Source: Pedobacter sp. FW305-3-2-15-E-R2A2 (lineage in GTDB: Bacteria; Bacteroidota; Bacteroidia; Sphingobacteriales; Sphingobacteriaceae). From it: 64,000 nt of DNA. How positions within the stretch are numbered: position 1 is the stretch's first letter; each line of letters begins with the position of its first letter. A program made the position numbers and the translations under genes. Below are positions 37,007-45,983 of the stretch, piece after piece. The stretch covers positions 3,472,001 to 3,536,000 of the forward strand of contig NZ_CP151803.1 in assembly GCF_038446955.1 (NCBI RefSeq), read 5' to 3'. The notes beneath the pieces were generated by a model, which saw only the letters and a list, made by a program, of their open reading frames with translations, did not search any database and had not been told where the DNA came from.

Positions 37007-37776
37007 GACCTGGTATCTTTATCAAGTGAATTGATGTATTCCAGGGGTGTCACGTTGAAGTACCTTTGAAAATTCTTATTAAACAGGCTTTGACTGCTAT
37101 AACCGACCATTTTAGCAATTTCAGATAAGGTAAATTCATTTTGTGCAATCAGTTTAGTCGCTTTTTTCAGACGGGTAATGTCTATCAGTTCTTTAGGCGA
37201 AAGGGAAGAAAGTGACTTTACTTTCCTGTAAAACGTAGGCCGGCTCATATTCATGTGGTCGGCCAGCTGGTCGATGTCAATATTCGGGTCTTTGATGTTT
37301 TTACGGATGTGCTCATCCAGTTTTTTCAGGAAAGTTTCATCTGTTTTTGAGTGTGCCATTACCCTTACATCTTCAAAGGGCGAGCTTGCGAAATGGTCTT
37401 TTATTTTCAACCGGTTTTTAAGCAGGTTGGCAAGCTGTAACTGGAGCAATTCCGGAGAGAATGGCTTTTGGACGTATACATCGGCACCAACTTCCAGGCT
37501 CTCAATATGTGCTTTGTAGGTGTTTTTGGAAGTCAACAACACAACCGGGATATGGCAATATTCCACATTTGATTTGATCAGCCCGCAAAGCTCAAAACCG
37601 TCTATCCCCGGCATCATAATGTCTGAGATGATCAGGTCAACCACTTCTGTATCCAAAATCTGTTGTGCGATTTCACCACTTTCGGCCAAATGCAACCGAT
37701 AAGTATCTCCAAGAACTTCGGATAAAAATTCCAGGATATCTTCATTGTCATCTATAATCAGAATACTGTCTGGCAT
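37003..37776 (-). CDS. Response regulator with AraC output domain (split HTCS partner)
   Basis: The ATG at 37776 (MPDSILIIDDNEDILEF) is preferred over the TTG at 37797, since it lies 2 bp after the sensor stop. The 257-residue protein has a receiver (~1-120) with phosphoacceptor Asp in DLIISDIMMPG and Lys in VQKPFSPE. The AraC domain (~150-255) carries PNIDIDQLADHMNMSRPTFY and LSEIAKMVGYSSQSLFNKNF. In typical hybrid systems this half is fused to the sensor. It should bind the TGAGACAAATCGACAA sites of this locus. Confidence 0.9.
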   Translation of the reverse strand: MPDSILIIDDNEDILEFLSEVLGDTYRLHLAESGEIAQQILDTEVVDLIISDIMMPGIDGFELCGLIKSNVEYCHIPVVLLTSKNTYKAHIESLEVGADVYVQKPFSPELLQLQLANLLKNRLKIKDHFASSPFEDVRVMAHSKTDETFLKKLDEHIRKNIKDPNIDIDQLADHMNMSRPTFYRKVKSLSSLSPKELIDITRLKKATKLIAQNEFTLSEIAKMVGYSSQSLFNKNFQRYFNVTPLEYINSLDKDTRS

Positions 37777-37778
37777 AT

Positions 37779-40700
37779 TTATTTTATCTTTTTCCAACTA
37801 CTCAATTTAAATTCAATTTGTTGATGTACCGGCAAGGTTAACTCAAAAACGATCTTGTCCGTAGCTCCGGAGACCAGTATTAACGATCCATTGTGTAATT
37901 CGGTCAGGGATTTGGCCAATGAAAGTCCAATTCCTGTACCCGGTTTATCCTTGCTGTGTATTCTAAAGAAAGGTTTAAAAATTTGTTCTTTAAATTCATC
38001 AGGTATGCCCTTGCCGTCGTTACTAAACCGAATGGTAAAATGCTCGTCCTCAGGAAGAACTTCGGCTAAACTGATGGTGGTGGTAGCAACGCCATATTTT
38101 ATGGCATTGGAGATCAGATTACTGCAGATTCTAACCAGGGCTTCTCTGTCTGCAAAAACGACAACATGTTTTTTCGGAAGCTCCAGACTTAAAGAAATCT
38201 GACTTTTTTCAGCCTCTGCCGCAAATACCGCAACCTGTTCTTTTAATAAAGCACTGATGTCAATGTTGACAAAGTTTAACCCGAACTGGTCCATTTCTGT
38301 TTTACGGAAATCCAGCAGCTGGCTGGTCAGTTCGGCTAAACGTTTGGCATTTTTCTCGACCATAAGCAAACTTTTTTTGATACCCGGTTGCTCCGCGGTC
38401 TTGCTGATCAATCTTTCTACCGGCCCTACAATCAATGTTAACGGGGTCTGTATTTCGTGCGCAATATTGGTAAAAAACTCAATTTTTGCCTGATAAATCT
38501 CCTTCTCTTTTTCATGTTCAAATAGCTGGAGTTTATTTAGGTTTTTACGTTCCAGGCGACGGTGATAATAGCGTACAGACCAGAATAACAGGAAGGAAAA
38601 GACGCATAGATAGAAGAAATAGGCCGTGTAACTTTTCCAAAAAGGGGGAAGAATCTTAATGAAAAGCTTACGTTCCTGACCCCTCCAGTCATCCACATTG
38701 CTCTTTGCCCGCACTAAAAAGGTGTAATCACCCGCAGACAGATCGGTAAAATAAGCTTTGCGGTTACTGCTCAGGTAAGTGCGGTTTTTGTCCAGTCCCT
38801 GCATCAGGTATTCATAACGGGTCACTTCAGGAGAAGAGTAGTTTAATGCGGCAAATTCAATGCTGAAGTTGTTTTGGTCGTAAGAAAGTACCAGGCTATC
38901 TGTATGTAAAATAGATTTGCTTAGCGGACTATCGGATAAGCCGGGTATGATTTCTTTATTGTTGATCTGGAATCCGGTAATATAAGTAGGCGGGCTTAGT
39001 CCCTTTTTTTCAAAAGCTTTAGGGTCAAATGCGATCATTCCCTTAACGGAGCCGAAGTACATTTTGCCATTGTTGTCCTTATAAGCTGAATTGAAATTGA
39101 ACTGGTCGGTGATCAGCCCATTGGATTGGGTATAGATTTTGAATTGCCCGGTACGCATATTAAAGCAGATCAAACCTTTTAGCGAACTGATCCATAAATT
39201 TTTAGCGTCATCTTCCAGTATTCTGTAGGTCACATTGCTGGGCAGCCCGTTTTTGGTGGTGAATTTTTTAAAGCTTTTCCGGTCAGGGCTTAAACGGATT
39301 ACACCACCACCTTCAGTCGTAAACCAAAGGGCATGGTTGCTGTCCTCCAGGATCCCATATACCGGAAATTCATTGATGATTTTATCCCTGACCTTATCTC
39401 CAAAACGAATGTTTCCATGCCTGCCGGTTTTAGGGTGATAATAAAATGCGCCCTGAGTTTCACTACCAGTCCAGATGTAGCCTTTCTTGTCCTCCATGAT
39501 GCCAAAAACATAGGAATTATAAGGTATTTCTTTAATCCGTGAAAAGCGCTGCTGCTTTCGCTCAAATTTGAACAAGCCTGACCCCTCATAAGCGGTACCG
39601 ATCAGGAGCGTGCTGTCTTTGGTCAGGTAAATGGACAGGACAAAATCACTGATCTGGTCATTTTTATCACCGATCACTTTAAAGCTTTTGGTTACTTTGC
39701 CGGTACGCATATTCATGATGTCCAGGCCATGATAAAACGGGCCAATGTACAATTGGTCGTCAAGCGCAAATAGACCATGTATATTCGGATAAGAAACATC
39801 GCCCTTTCTACCTGATGCGGTATAATGGGTAAATATTCCCGTTTTTAGGTTCATCTTATTAAGGCCCGCATCTTCAGTACCGATCCATAGGTTCCCCTGG
39901 TTATCTGAGCAGATCTCCCGCACCGCACTGCCGGATATGGAGTTCACACCAAACCTGGGATAATACTTTTCAAATCTGGCATTCTCTTTTGAATAGTAGT
40001 TTAGTCCGCCGAAAAATGTTCCTGCCCACATTCCACCCTGATTGTCTTTGTATACGGCATAAACGGCATTATCAGCAAGGGCGTAGGGGTCTCCGTAACG
40101 TTTATGCAGGTTATGACTGGCCCCGGTTGTAAGGTTGTAAATATAAATGCCGGATTCTGTGGCCACCCAGTATTCCTGATCTTCACCAGCACTGATGTCA
40201 CGTACATAGATATCGCTGTTTTTACTGTCGGATAGGGCTAAAGACCTGACAACTCCGGTCTTCGTATGGTAACTTTTCAGCCCCTGCTTAAAGCAACCCA
40301 CTAAAAGTTCATCTCCTTTTGTAGGAAATATTTTACTGATAGGGCGCAAATTTGCCGGAACCTGCCGGTCTATGATCCTGATGTTCAGGATCGATTTGCT
40401 GCTGGGATTGTACTTTTGTATCATACCATCATCATTTCCCAACCACAAGTTCATCTTTTCATCAATAGCGAGGCAGGAAGCCTGGATATTCAGGTTCAGT
40501 ACCCGTTGTTCTTTAGAAAGGTATTGATACAGCTTCTTATCTGCTAAAAAGTACAGGTTATTCTGATCGTCGGCCAGTATATGACTGATGTAATGCAGAG
40601 GTGCCATTTCCATCGGACTGAACACTTCCTGATAGGGATCATATTTAAAAATCCCTTTTCCTGTACCCACCCAAAGAATCCCTTTTTTATCTTCTAAGAT

Positions 40701-40967
40701 CGTCGTGACAATATTATTCCCGATGTTGCCAAACTTATCATTTTTGTTTTTATAGGTTTTAAAACTATAGCCATCAAAACGATTGAGGCCACCCCGGCCG
40801 CCAATCCACATCATGCCCTTGTTGTCTTGCAGGATGGAGGTCACAGAATTGTGCGCCAGGCCATCATCTGCCTGGTAATGTTTAAAATAATAAGACTGTC
40901 CTTCGCAGTTAAAAACTGCAAGAAATAACATCACTTGAAAAGAAACAAATGAAAGTAAGGGGCGCAT
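37779..40967 (-). CDS. Periplasmic-sensing histidine kinase (reg_prop/Y_Y_Y type)
   Basis: In the 1062-residue product the signal peptide (1-23) is followed by two seven-bladed reg_prop propellers (~25-700; repeats such as DNKGMMWIGGRGGLNRFDGY). A Y_Y_Y domain (~715-785), a membrane helix (~795-815) and the kinase core follow. The phosphorylated His is His837 in NIAHEIQTPLTLI. The ATP lid includes NLISNAIKYG, FSNDGKGIP and GTGIGLSLAKSL. It stops before the receiver, which is encoded by the next gene. It presumably senses an oligosaccharide breakdown product in the periplasm. Confidence 0.92.
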   Translation of the reverse strand: MRPLLSFVSFQVMLFLAVFNCEGQSYYFKHYQADDGLAHNSVTSILQDNKGMMWIGGRGGLNRFDGYSFKTYKNKNDKFGNIGNNIVTTILEDKKGILWVGTGKGIFKYDPYQEVFSPMEMAPLHYISHILADDQNNLYFLADKKLYQYLSKEQRVLNLNIQASCLAIDEKMNLWLGNDDGMIQKYNPSSKSILNIRIIDRQVPANLRPISKIFPTKGDELLVGCFKQGLKSYHTKTGVVRSLALSDSKNSDIYVRDISAGEDQEYWVATESGIYIYNLTTGASHNLHKRYGDPYALADNAVYAVYKDNQGGMWAGTFFGGLNYYSKENARFEKYYPRFGVNSISGSAVREICSDNQGNLWIGTEDAGLNKMNLKTGIFTHYTASGRKGDVSYPNIHGLFALDDQLYIGPFYHGLDIMNMRTGKVTKSFKVIGDKNDQISDFVLSIYLTKDSTLLIGTAYEGSGLFKFERKQQRFSRIKEIPYNSYVFGIMEDKKGYIWTGSETQGAFYYHPKTGRHGNIRFGDKVRDKIINEFPVYGILEDSNHALWFTTEGGGVIRLSPDRKSFKKFTTKNGLPSNVTYRILEDDAKNLWISSLKGLICFNMRTGQFKIYTQSNGLITDQFNFNSAYKDNNGKMYFGSVKGMIAFDPKAFEKKGLSPPTYITGFQINNKEIIPGLSDSPLSKSILHTDSLVLSYDQNNFSIEFAALNYSSPEVTRYEYLMQGLDKNRTYLSSNRKAYFTDLSAGDYTFLVRAKSNVDDWRGQERKLFIKILPPFWKSYTAYFFYLCVFSFLLFWSVRYYHRRLERKNLNKLQLFEHEKEKEIYQAKIEFFTNIAHEIQTPLTLIVGPVERLISKTAEQPGIKKSLLMVEKNAKRLAELTSQLLDFRKTEMDQFGLNFVNIDISALLKEQVAVFAAEAEKSQISLSLELPKKHVVVFADREALVRICSNLISNAIKYGVATTTISLAEVLPEDEHFTIRFSNDGKGIPDEFKEQIFKPFFRIHSKDKPGTGIGLSLAKSLTELHNGSLILVSGATDKIVFELTLPVHQQIEFKLSSWKKIK

Positions 40968-41113
40968 AATCTGGTTTGTTCAAATATATATAAATAGCCG
41001 GGTTATATCTCGCCTCATCAATCGCTGTTCGGGTATCTCGGCATCAGGCCGATCTATTACATTTTGATTACCAGATGATTACACTCGATATTGCAGCGAT
41101 AGGCATAGCGATT

Positions 41114-41129
41114 TGAGACAAATCGACAA
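41114..41129 (+). promoter_or_regulatory. Putative PUL operator upstream of the GH43-SusC-SusD unit
   Basis: TGAGACAAATCGACAA is identical to 35795-35810. A TGATC half site starts 21 bp on and TTACTTTGAA begins 48 bp downstream. It precedes the GH43/SusC/SusD transcription unit starting at 41257. Confidence 0.65.
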
Positions 41130-41256
41130 AAAGATGATCAAATAGTAAAGACATCATTCCTTTACTTTGAATCAATTAACCAATTATAAACCTTACTGCG
41201 AATCTCCTGATCACGGCAATACTGCCGCTACCATTTTGCAGTATACCTAAACTTTT

Positions 41257-42819
41257 ATGAAAATGACATTATTTGTTAAAATGGGCCTTGCCATGATGTT
41301 TTTAACGGCTTCATGTCAGAAAGAAATCACAGCAATCATGGCTGATGACGGGGCCGCAGAAAAGGCGGAAGTCGTCATCGCTGCTGCACCTCCACCGGGT
41401 ACACTGATTGACGGCGCCACCTATCGCATCAGAGGACTCTCGGCTTTACCCGCCGGCCCCGTAGTAGAAGTAACGGGCAATTCAACAGCTGAGGATGCAA
41501 AGATTCAGCAGTGGTCCTGGTTTCCAAATAACGGGCAGAAATGGAAATTATCTAAATTTGATGCAACCTACTATAAGCTGATCAATGTAACGAGTAATAA
41601 ATGTCTGGAATCACCCTCGTCCATATCCGGCGACATTCTACAACAGGGTACTGATACTACAGCCGATGCTCAGCTCTGGTCTATTGCGTATTCCGGCAGT
41701 AACAATAGCTATTCGCTGACCAATAAAGCTACCGGCATGAAAATGGTCGTTGATCCGGAAAATGCCACACCCGGAACCAAAATAAGGCAGAAAAATACGG
41801 TATCCGGCACGCAGGATCTATTTAATTTTCACAATGTCAACTTTCAAAATCCGCTCATTGATGCCAGCAGGGCAGACCCTTATGTAGCAGAAAAAGATGG
41901 TTATTATTATTTCATGTACACCCGGGGGAACAACATAGGCCTCAGGAAAACCAGGACCATGTCGCTGGTCTCAAACGCTCCGGAAACCGTAGTCTGGACC
42001 CCACCGGCAGGTACGGCTTACACTTCAAATATATGGGCGCCTGAACTGCATTTCCTTTCCGGCAAGTGGTATATTTATTTTGCCGCGGAAGACGGAGCAG
42101 GCGACAGCCATCGCATGTATGTGCTCGAAAATGCCAATGCCGATCCAATGACCGGAACCTGGACATTTAAAGGCAAAATAACGGATTCAAGTGATCAATG
42201 GGCCATTGATGGTTCGATATTAACCATCGGATCAGCGAACTATTTCATTTGGTCGGGATGGGAAAATATTGCCAGCAAGTACAAGCAATATATTTATCTC
42301 GCCGCCATGTCTGATCCATGGACCATCAGTGGTCCGAGAGTGAAAATATCGTCACCAACCCATGATTGGGAGAAACATGAGCCGGGTTTCATCGGCGCAG
42401 GCGTAAATGAAGGGCCAATCATGCTGCAAAAAGATGCCGGTAGCCCGGTGTTTATCATCTATTCTGCCAGCAGGTATTCTAGTGATAATTATTGTCTTGC
42501 ACAGATCCAGTTGAAAAGCGGTGGCAATCCTACCGTAGCTGCCGATTGGATTAATAAAAAACAGGTGTTCGTTAGAAATGATGCAAACGGCGTTTACGGA
42601 CCGGGACACAATGGTTTTTTCCGGAGCAGCTATACCGATCCTAATGGCGTTTCCACAACTGAAAACTGGTTCATTTACCACGCACGCAGTGCGCCAAATG
42701 CCCCTAATGGCGCGCGTACGGCAAGAATGCAAAAGCTCAGCTGGAATGCCGATGGCTCACCCAATTTTGGTATCGCCACTGCAACAGGTGTCAACATTCC
42801 CATTCCCGTCGGAGAGTAA
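41257..42819 (+). CDS. Lipoprotein with ricin-type lectin domain and GH43 catalytic domain
   Basis: The 520-residue product has lipobox FLTASC, then a ricin B-like carbohydrate-binding domain (~48-195; QQWSWFPNNGQKWKL, INVTSNKCLE). The GH43 propeller (~205-515) has base Asp in SRADPYVAEK, pKa Asp in QWAIDGSIL and acid Glu in NEGPIML. Likely it trims arabinose-type side chains at the cell surface. It is first in a unit with susC and susD. Confidence 0.9.
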   Translation: MKMTLFVKMGLAMMFLTASCQKEITAIMADDGAAEKAEVVIAAAPPPGTLIDGATYRIRGLSALPAGPVVEVTGNSTAEDAKIQQWSWFPNNGQKWKLSKFDATYYKLINVTSNKCLESPSSISGDILQQGTDTTADAQLWSIAYSGSNNSYSLTNKATGMKMVVDPENATPGTKIRQKNTVSGTQDLFNFHNVNFQNPLIDASRADPYVAEKDGYYYFMYTRGNNIGLRKTRTMSLVSNAPETVVWTPPAGTAYTSNIWAPELHFLSGKWYIYFAAEDGAGDSHRMYVLENANADPMTGTWTFKGKITDSSDQWAIDGSILTIGSANYFIWSGWENIASKYKQYIYLAAMSDPWTISGPRVKISSPTHDWEKHEPGFIGAGVNEGPIMLQKDAGSPVFIIYSASRYSSDNYCLAQIQLKSGGNPTVAADWINKKQVFVRNDANGVYGPGHNGFFRSSYTDPNGVSTTENWFIYHARSAPNAPNGARTARMQKLSWNADGSPNFGIATATGVNIPIPVGE

Positions 42820-42885
42820 GACCGGAGCACCAATACACCACAGACCACCAGATATAAATTTCTTACCCCTAATCCAAACTAAACT

Positions 42886-45800
42886 ATGGGAAAATCTCTA
42901 TATGCCCTTGCTGTCTTAGTGCTGCTGTGTGGCTTTTCTACAATCGCCACAGCTGCGCTCAGCTCAGGACAGAAAAAGTTAAATGATAAGCTGATCAAAG
43001 GGATGGTCGTCGATTCTGCGGGAATCCCTTTACCCGGCGTTTCCATCTTTGTCAAAAACAAACGCAACATTGGCACCACAACTGATGTAGATGGTAAATA
43101 TCAGATCAGTCTTCCAGATGGTGCTTCTACACTCATCTTCAGCTTTGTCGGCTTTGTAAGCCAGGAAGTGCAGGTTGGTTCCGGTTCGAGCCTCAATGTC
43201 ATCCTGAAGGAGGTCAAATCCGACCTGAGCGAAGTGGTCGTCGTAGCCTACGGCACCCAAAAGAAAAACAACGTAACCGGATCGGTGGCTTCCGTGGGAA
43301 CTGCAGATCTGCTTCGGACCCCAACCGCAAGTTTAACAAATAGCCTGGCTGGCCGCCTTCCGGGATTAACCACCATCCAGAATAGTGGAAACCCGGGTGC
43401 AGATGGTTCTGCACTGAACATCCGTGGATTCGGAACCTATCAGGGTAAAGATCCACTGGTTTTAGTGGATGGGATCGAAAATGCCATAGACCGTATCGAT
43501 GCCAATGAAGTGGAAACCATCAGTATCCTGAAAGATGCTGCAGCTACTGCAGTTTTTGGAATGAAAGGTGCAAACGGGGTATTACTGGTGACCACCAAAC
43601 GAGGTCAGGCAGGAAAACCGGTCGTATCCTTAACTTCACAGCTATCGATACAATCACCGGTAAGGCTTCCCGAATACCTGGATTCTTATGATGCGCTCAC
43701 CTTATTCCGTGAAGCACTCCATAATGATAAACTGAATGCCAATCAATATACTGACGAATACCTGGCCAAGTTCCGCGACCGGAGTAATCCAACTTACGAA
43801 TACCTGTATCCGAACGTAGACTGGCATGAGGAATTGTTGAAAAAACATTCTTTGATGAACCAGACGAACTTAAATATCAGCGGAGGTTCTGCCACTGCAA
43901 GGTACTTTGTATCTGGCTCTTACCTTGGGCAGCAGGGCTTGTATAAATATGATGACCTGAACGATTACAACATCAATGCTTATCTGAATAAATACAACTT
44001 CAGAAGCAATGTAGACATCAACGTGACCAAACACCTGAGCCTGGAAATTAACCTGACCAATGTGGTGAGGGACCGCAATTATCCAAATGAAGATACCAAC
44101 AGCTTCTGGGCAGAACTGAGGAACACACCTGCATACCTTTATCCTTTGAAAAACCCGGATGGTTCCATACCCGCACAAAGAAACATGCCGGCGAGTCCAT
44201 ACGGCAGACTTACGCAATACGGTTATAAGCGTAATTTTGAAAACACCCTATCGGCCATCGGTGGGATCAGCCTGCAGATGCCATTCGTTACGCCGGGCCT
44301 GAGTTTCAGAACCCGCTTTGCTTTCGATGCTCAGAACTTCCGGGACATTACCCGCCAGCGTAATTATTCGACTTCCCGGTTCAGTATCGACGAGAATGAA
44401 CCTGACCTGAGTAAAGGAGTGTATGAAGAAATGAGCACCGGAGATGGCTTACTTGGCTTTTCGGTGGTCGCAGATGGAAGCCGCAGGTCCACCTACGAGG
44501 CCTACCTGAATTACGATCGGACTTTTGCATCGAAACATGCAGTAACGAGCATGATCCGTTACAATCAAACGACACGCTTTACCAACACAGCGAATGCAGT
44601 AGAGGCGCTTCCTTTCAAACAATTAGGACTGGTGGGAAGGATTAATTATTCCTACGACCGCCGTTATGTGCTGGGTTTTGACGCGGGTTATAATGGGTCC
44701 GAAAACTTCGCTACGGGCCGCAGAATGGGATTTTTTCCTGCTGTTTCTGCATCATGGGTGATTTCCAACGAAGCTTTTCTGCAAAAGTCTGATGTCATCA
44801 ACCTGCTAAAACTACGGGGCTCTATCGGGACGGTGGGCGTAGACAACAGCGTGGGCCGATTTGCCTACCTGAGCACCTGGACCACCGGCGGAGGCAGTGG
44901 CTATCGATTTGGAAAAGATGCAGATGGCGACAGCTTTGGCAGTGCACAGGAAAGCCGGACAGGGAATCAGTTCCTGACCTGGGAAAGAGCCAGAAAAACC
45001 AACCTGGGCCTGGATGTAGAATTGTTTAAACAAAGTATCGTTTTTACTGCTGATGTGTTCCAGGAGAAGCGTACACAAATCCTCACAGAGGCGAAGATCA
45101 TCCCGGACGTCATGGGGATCGAGAGCCTCCCGGCGATTAATGCAGGTATCGTCAGCAATAAAGGATTTGAAACGGAACTGACCTGGCGCAAAAAGATCAA
45201 TAACGGTTCGATAATGCTGCGTGGATCTTATTCCTATTCGACGAATAGGATAGACTATGCGGCCGAACCGAATTATGCATTGCCCTACCGTGGCATGAAA
45301 GGTACACAGATTTATGAAGTGCAGGGCTTAACTGCACTGGGACTCTTTAGAGATCAGTCCGACATCGACGCCAGTCCTGTACAACAATTTGGCGCGGTAC
45401 GGCCGGGCGACATCAAATATCTGGACCGAAATGGAGATGGAGTGATCAATACTCAGGATGCCGGTTATTTAGGGAAAATTGCAAGACCCAAATCTATCGT
45501 CGGTTTAACTGCCGCATTTACGTTCAGACAATTTGACCTGAATGTCCTGTTGCAAGGCGCATACGGAGGAACGAGATGGCTTGAAGGCACTTCTGCCTGG
45601 GCCTTTTCTTCAAATAGTTCGGTCCTGGCGGATTATATGGATAAGCGCTGGACAGATGCCAATCCGAATCCAAATGCAAGCTATCCGAAATTGTCCTCTT
45701 CCAACAATGTGAACAACAACCAGAGGTCTACTTTCTGGCTGCGCTCCTCCAATTATTTACGCATCAAGAATGCGGAACTTGGCTATACGCTTCCAAAACT

Positions 45801-45963
45801 GCTGGTCAAACGGATTAGACTCAACAATGTAAGGCTCTTTGCCAATGGACTGAACCTGTACACCTGGGATAAACTGAAGATCTTCGACCCGGAGACTTCC
45901 GACAGTTTTGGCGATTACCCTCAGCAAAGGGTAGTGAATTTTGGTTTGAATATATCGATGTAA
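42886..45963 (+). CDS. SusC/RagA-family TonB-linked outer-membrane transporter
   Basis: The 1025-residue product has a signal peptide and a carboxypeptidase-like N-terminal domain (IKGMVVDSAGIPLPGVSIFV). A TonB plug follows (SVGTADLLRTPTASLTNSLA, LNIRGFGTYQGKDPLVLVDG), then a 22-strand barrel ending in QQRVVNFGLNISM. It imports oligosaccharides with the SusD partner encoded 20 bp downstream. A predicted TonB box region (EVVVVAYGTQKK) is present. Confidence 0.95.
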   Translation: MGKSLYALAVLVLLCGFSTIATAALSSGQKKLNDKLIKGMVVDSAGIPLPGVSIFVKNKRNIGTTTDVDGKYQISLPDGASTLIFSFVGFVSQEVQVGSGSSLNVILKEVKSDLSEVVVVAYGTQKKNNVTGSVASVGTADLLRTPTASLTNSLAGRLPGLTTIQNSGNPGADGSALNIRGFGTYQGKDPLVLVDGIENAIDRIDANEVETISILKDAAATAVFGMKGANGVLLVTTKRGQAGKPVVSLTSQLSIQSPVRLPEYLDSYDALTLFREALHNDKLNANQYTDEYLAKFRDRSNPTYEYLYPNVDWHEELLKKHSLMNQTNLNISGGSATARYFVSGSYLGQQGLYKYDDLNDYNINAYLNKYNFRSNVDINVTKHLSLEINLTNVVRDRNYPNEDTNSFWAELRNTPAYLYPLKNPDGSIPAQRNMPASPYGRLTQYGYKRNFENTLSAIGGISLQMPFVTPGLSFRTRFAFDAQNFRDITRQRNYSTSRFSIDENEPDLSKGVYEEMSTGDGLLGFSVVADGSRRSTYEAYLNYDRTFASKHAVTSMIRYNQTTRFTNTANAVEALPFKQLGLVGRINYSYDRRYVLGFDAGYNGSENFATGRRMGFFPAVSASWVISNEAFLQKSDVINLLKLRGSIGTVGVDNSVGRFAYLSTWTTGGGSGYRFGKDADGDSFGSAQESRTGNQFLTWERARKTNLGLDVELFKQSIVFTADVFQEKRTQILTEAKIIPDVMGIESLPAINAGIVSNKGFETELTWRKKINNGSIMLRGSYSYSTNRIDYAAEPNYALPYRGMKGTQIYEVQGLTALGLFRDQSDIDASPVQQFGAVRPGDIKYLDRNGDGVINTQDAGYLGKIARPKSIVGLTAAFTFRQFDLNVLLQGAYGGTRWLEGTSAWAFSSNSSVLADYMDKRWTDANPNPNASYPKLSSSNNVNNNQRSTFWLRSSNYLRIKNAELGYTLPKLLVKRIRLNNVRLFANGLNLYTWDKLKIFDPETSDSFGDYPQQRVVNFGLNISM

Positions 45964-45983
45964 GAAAAACAAGAAACAGACAG

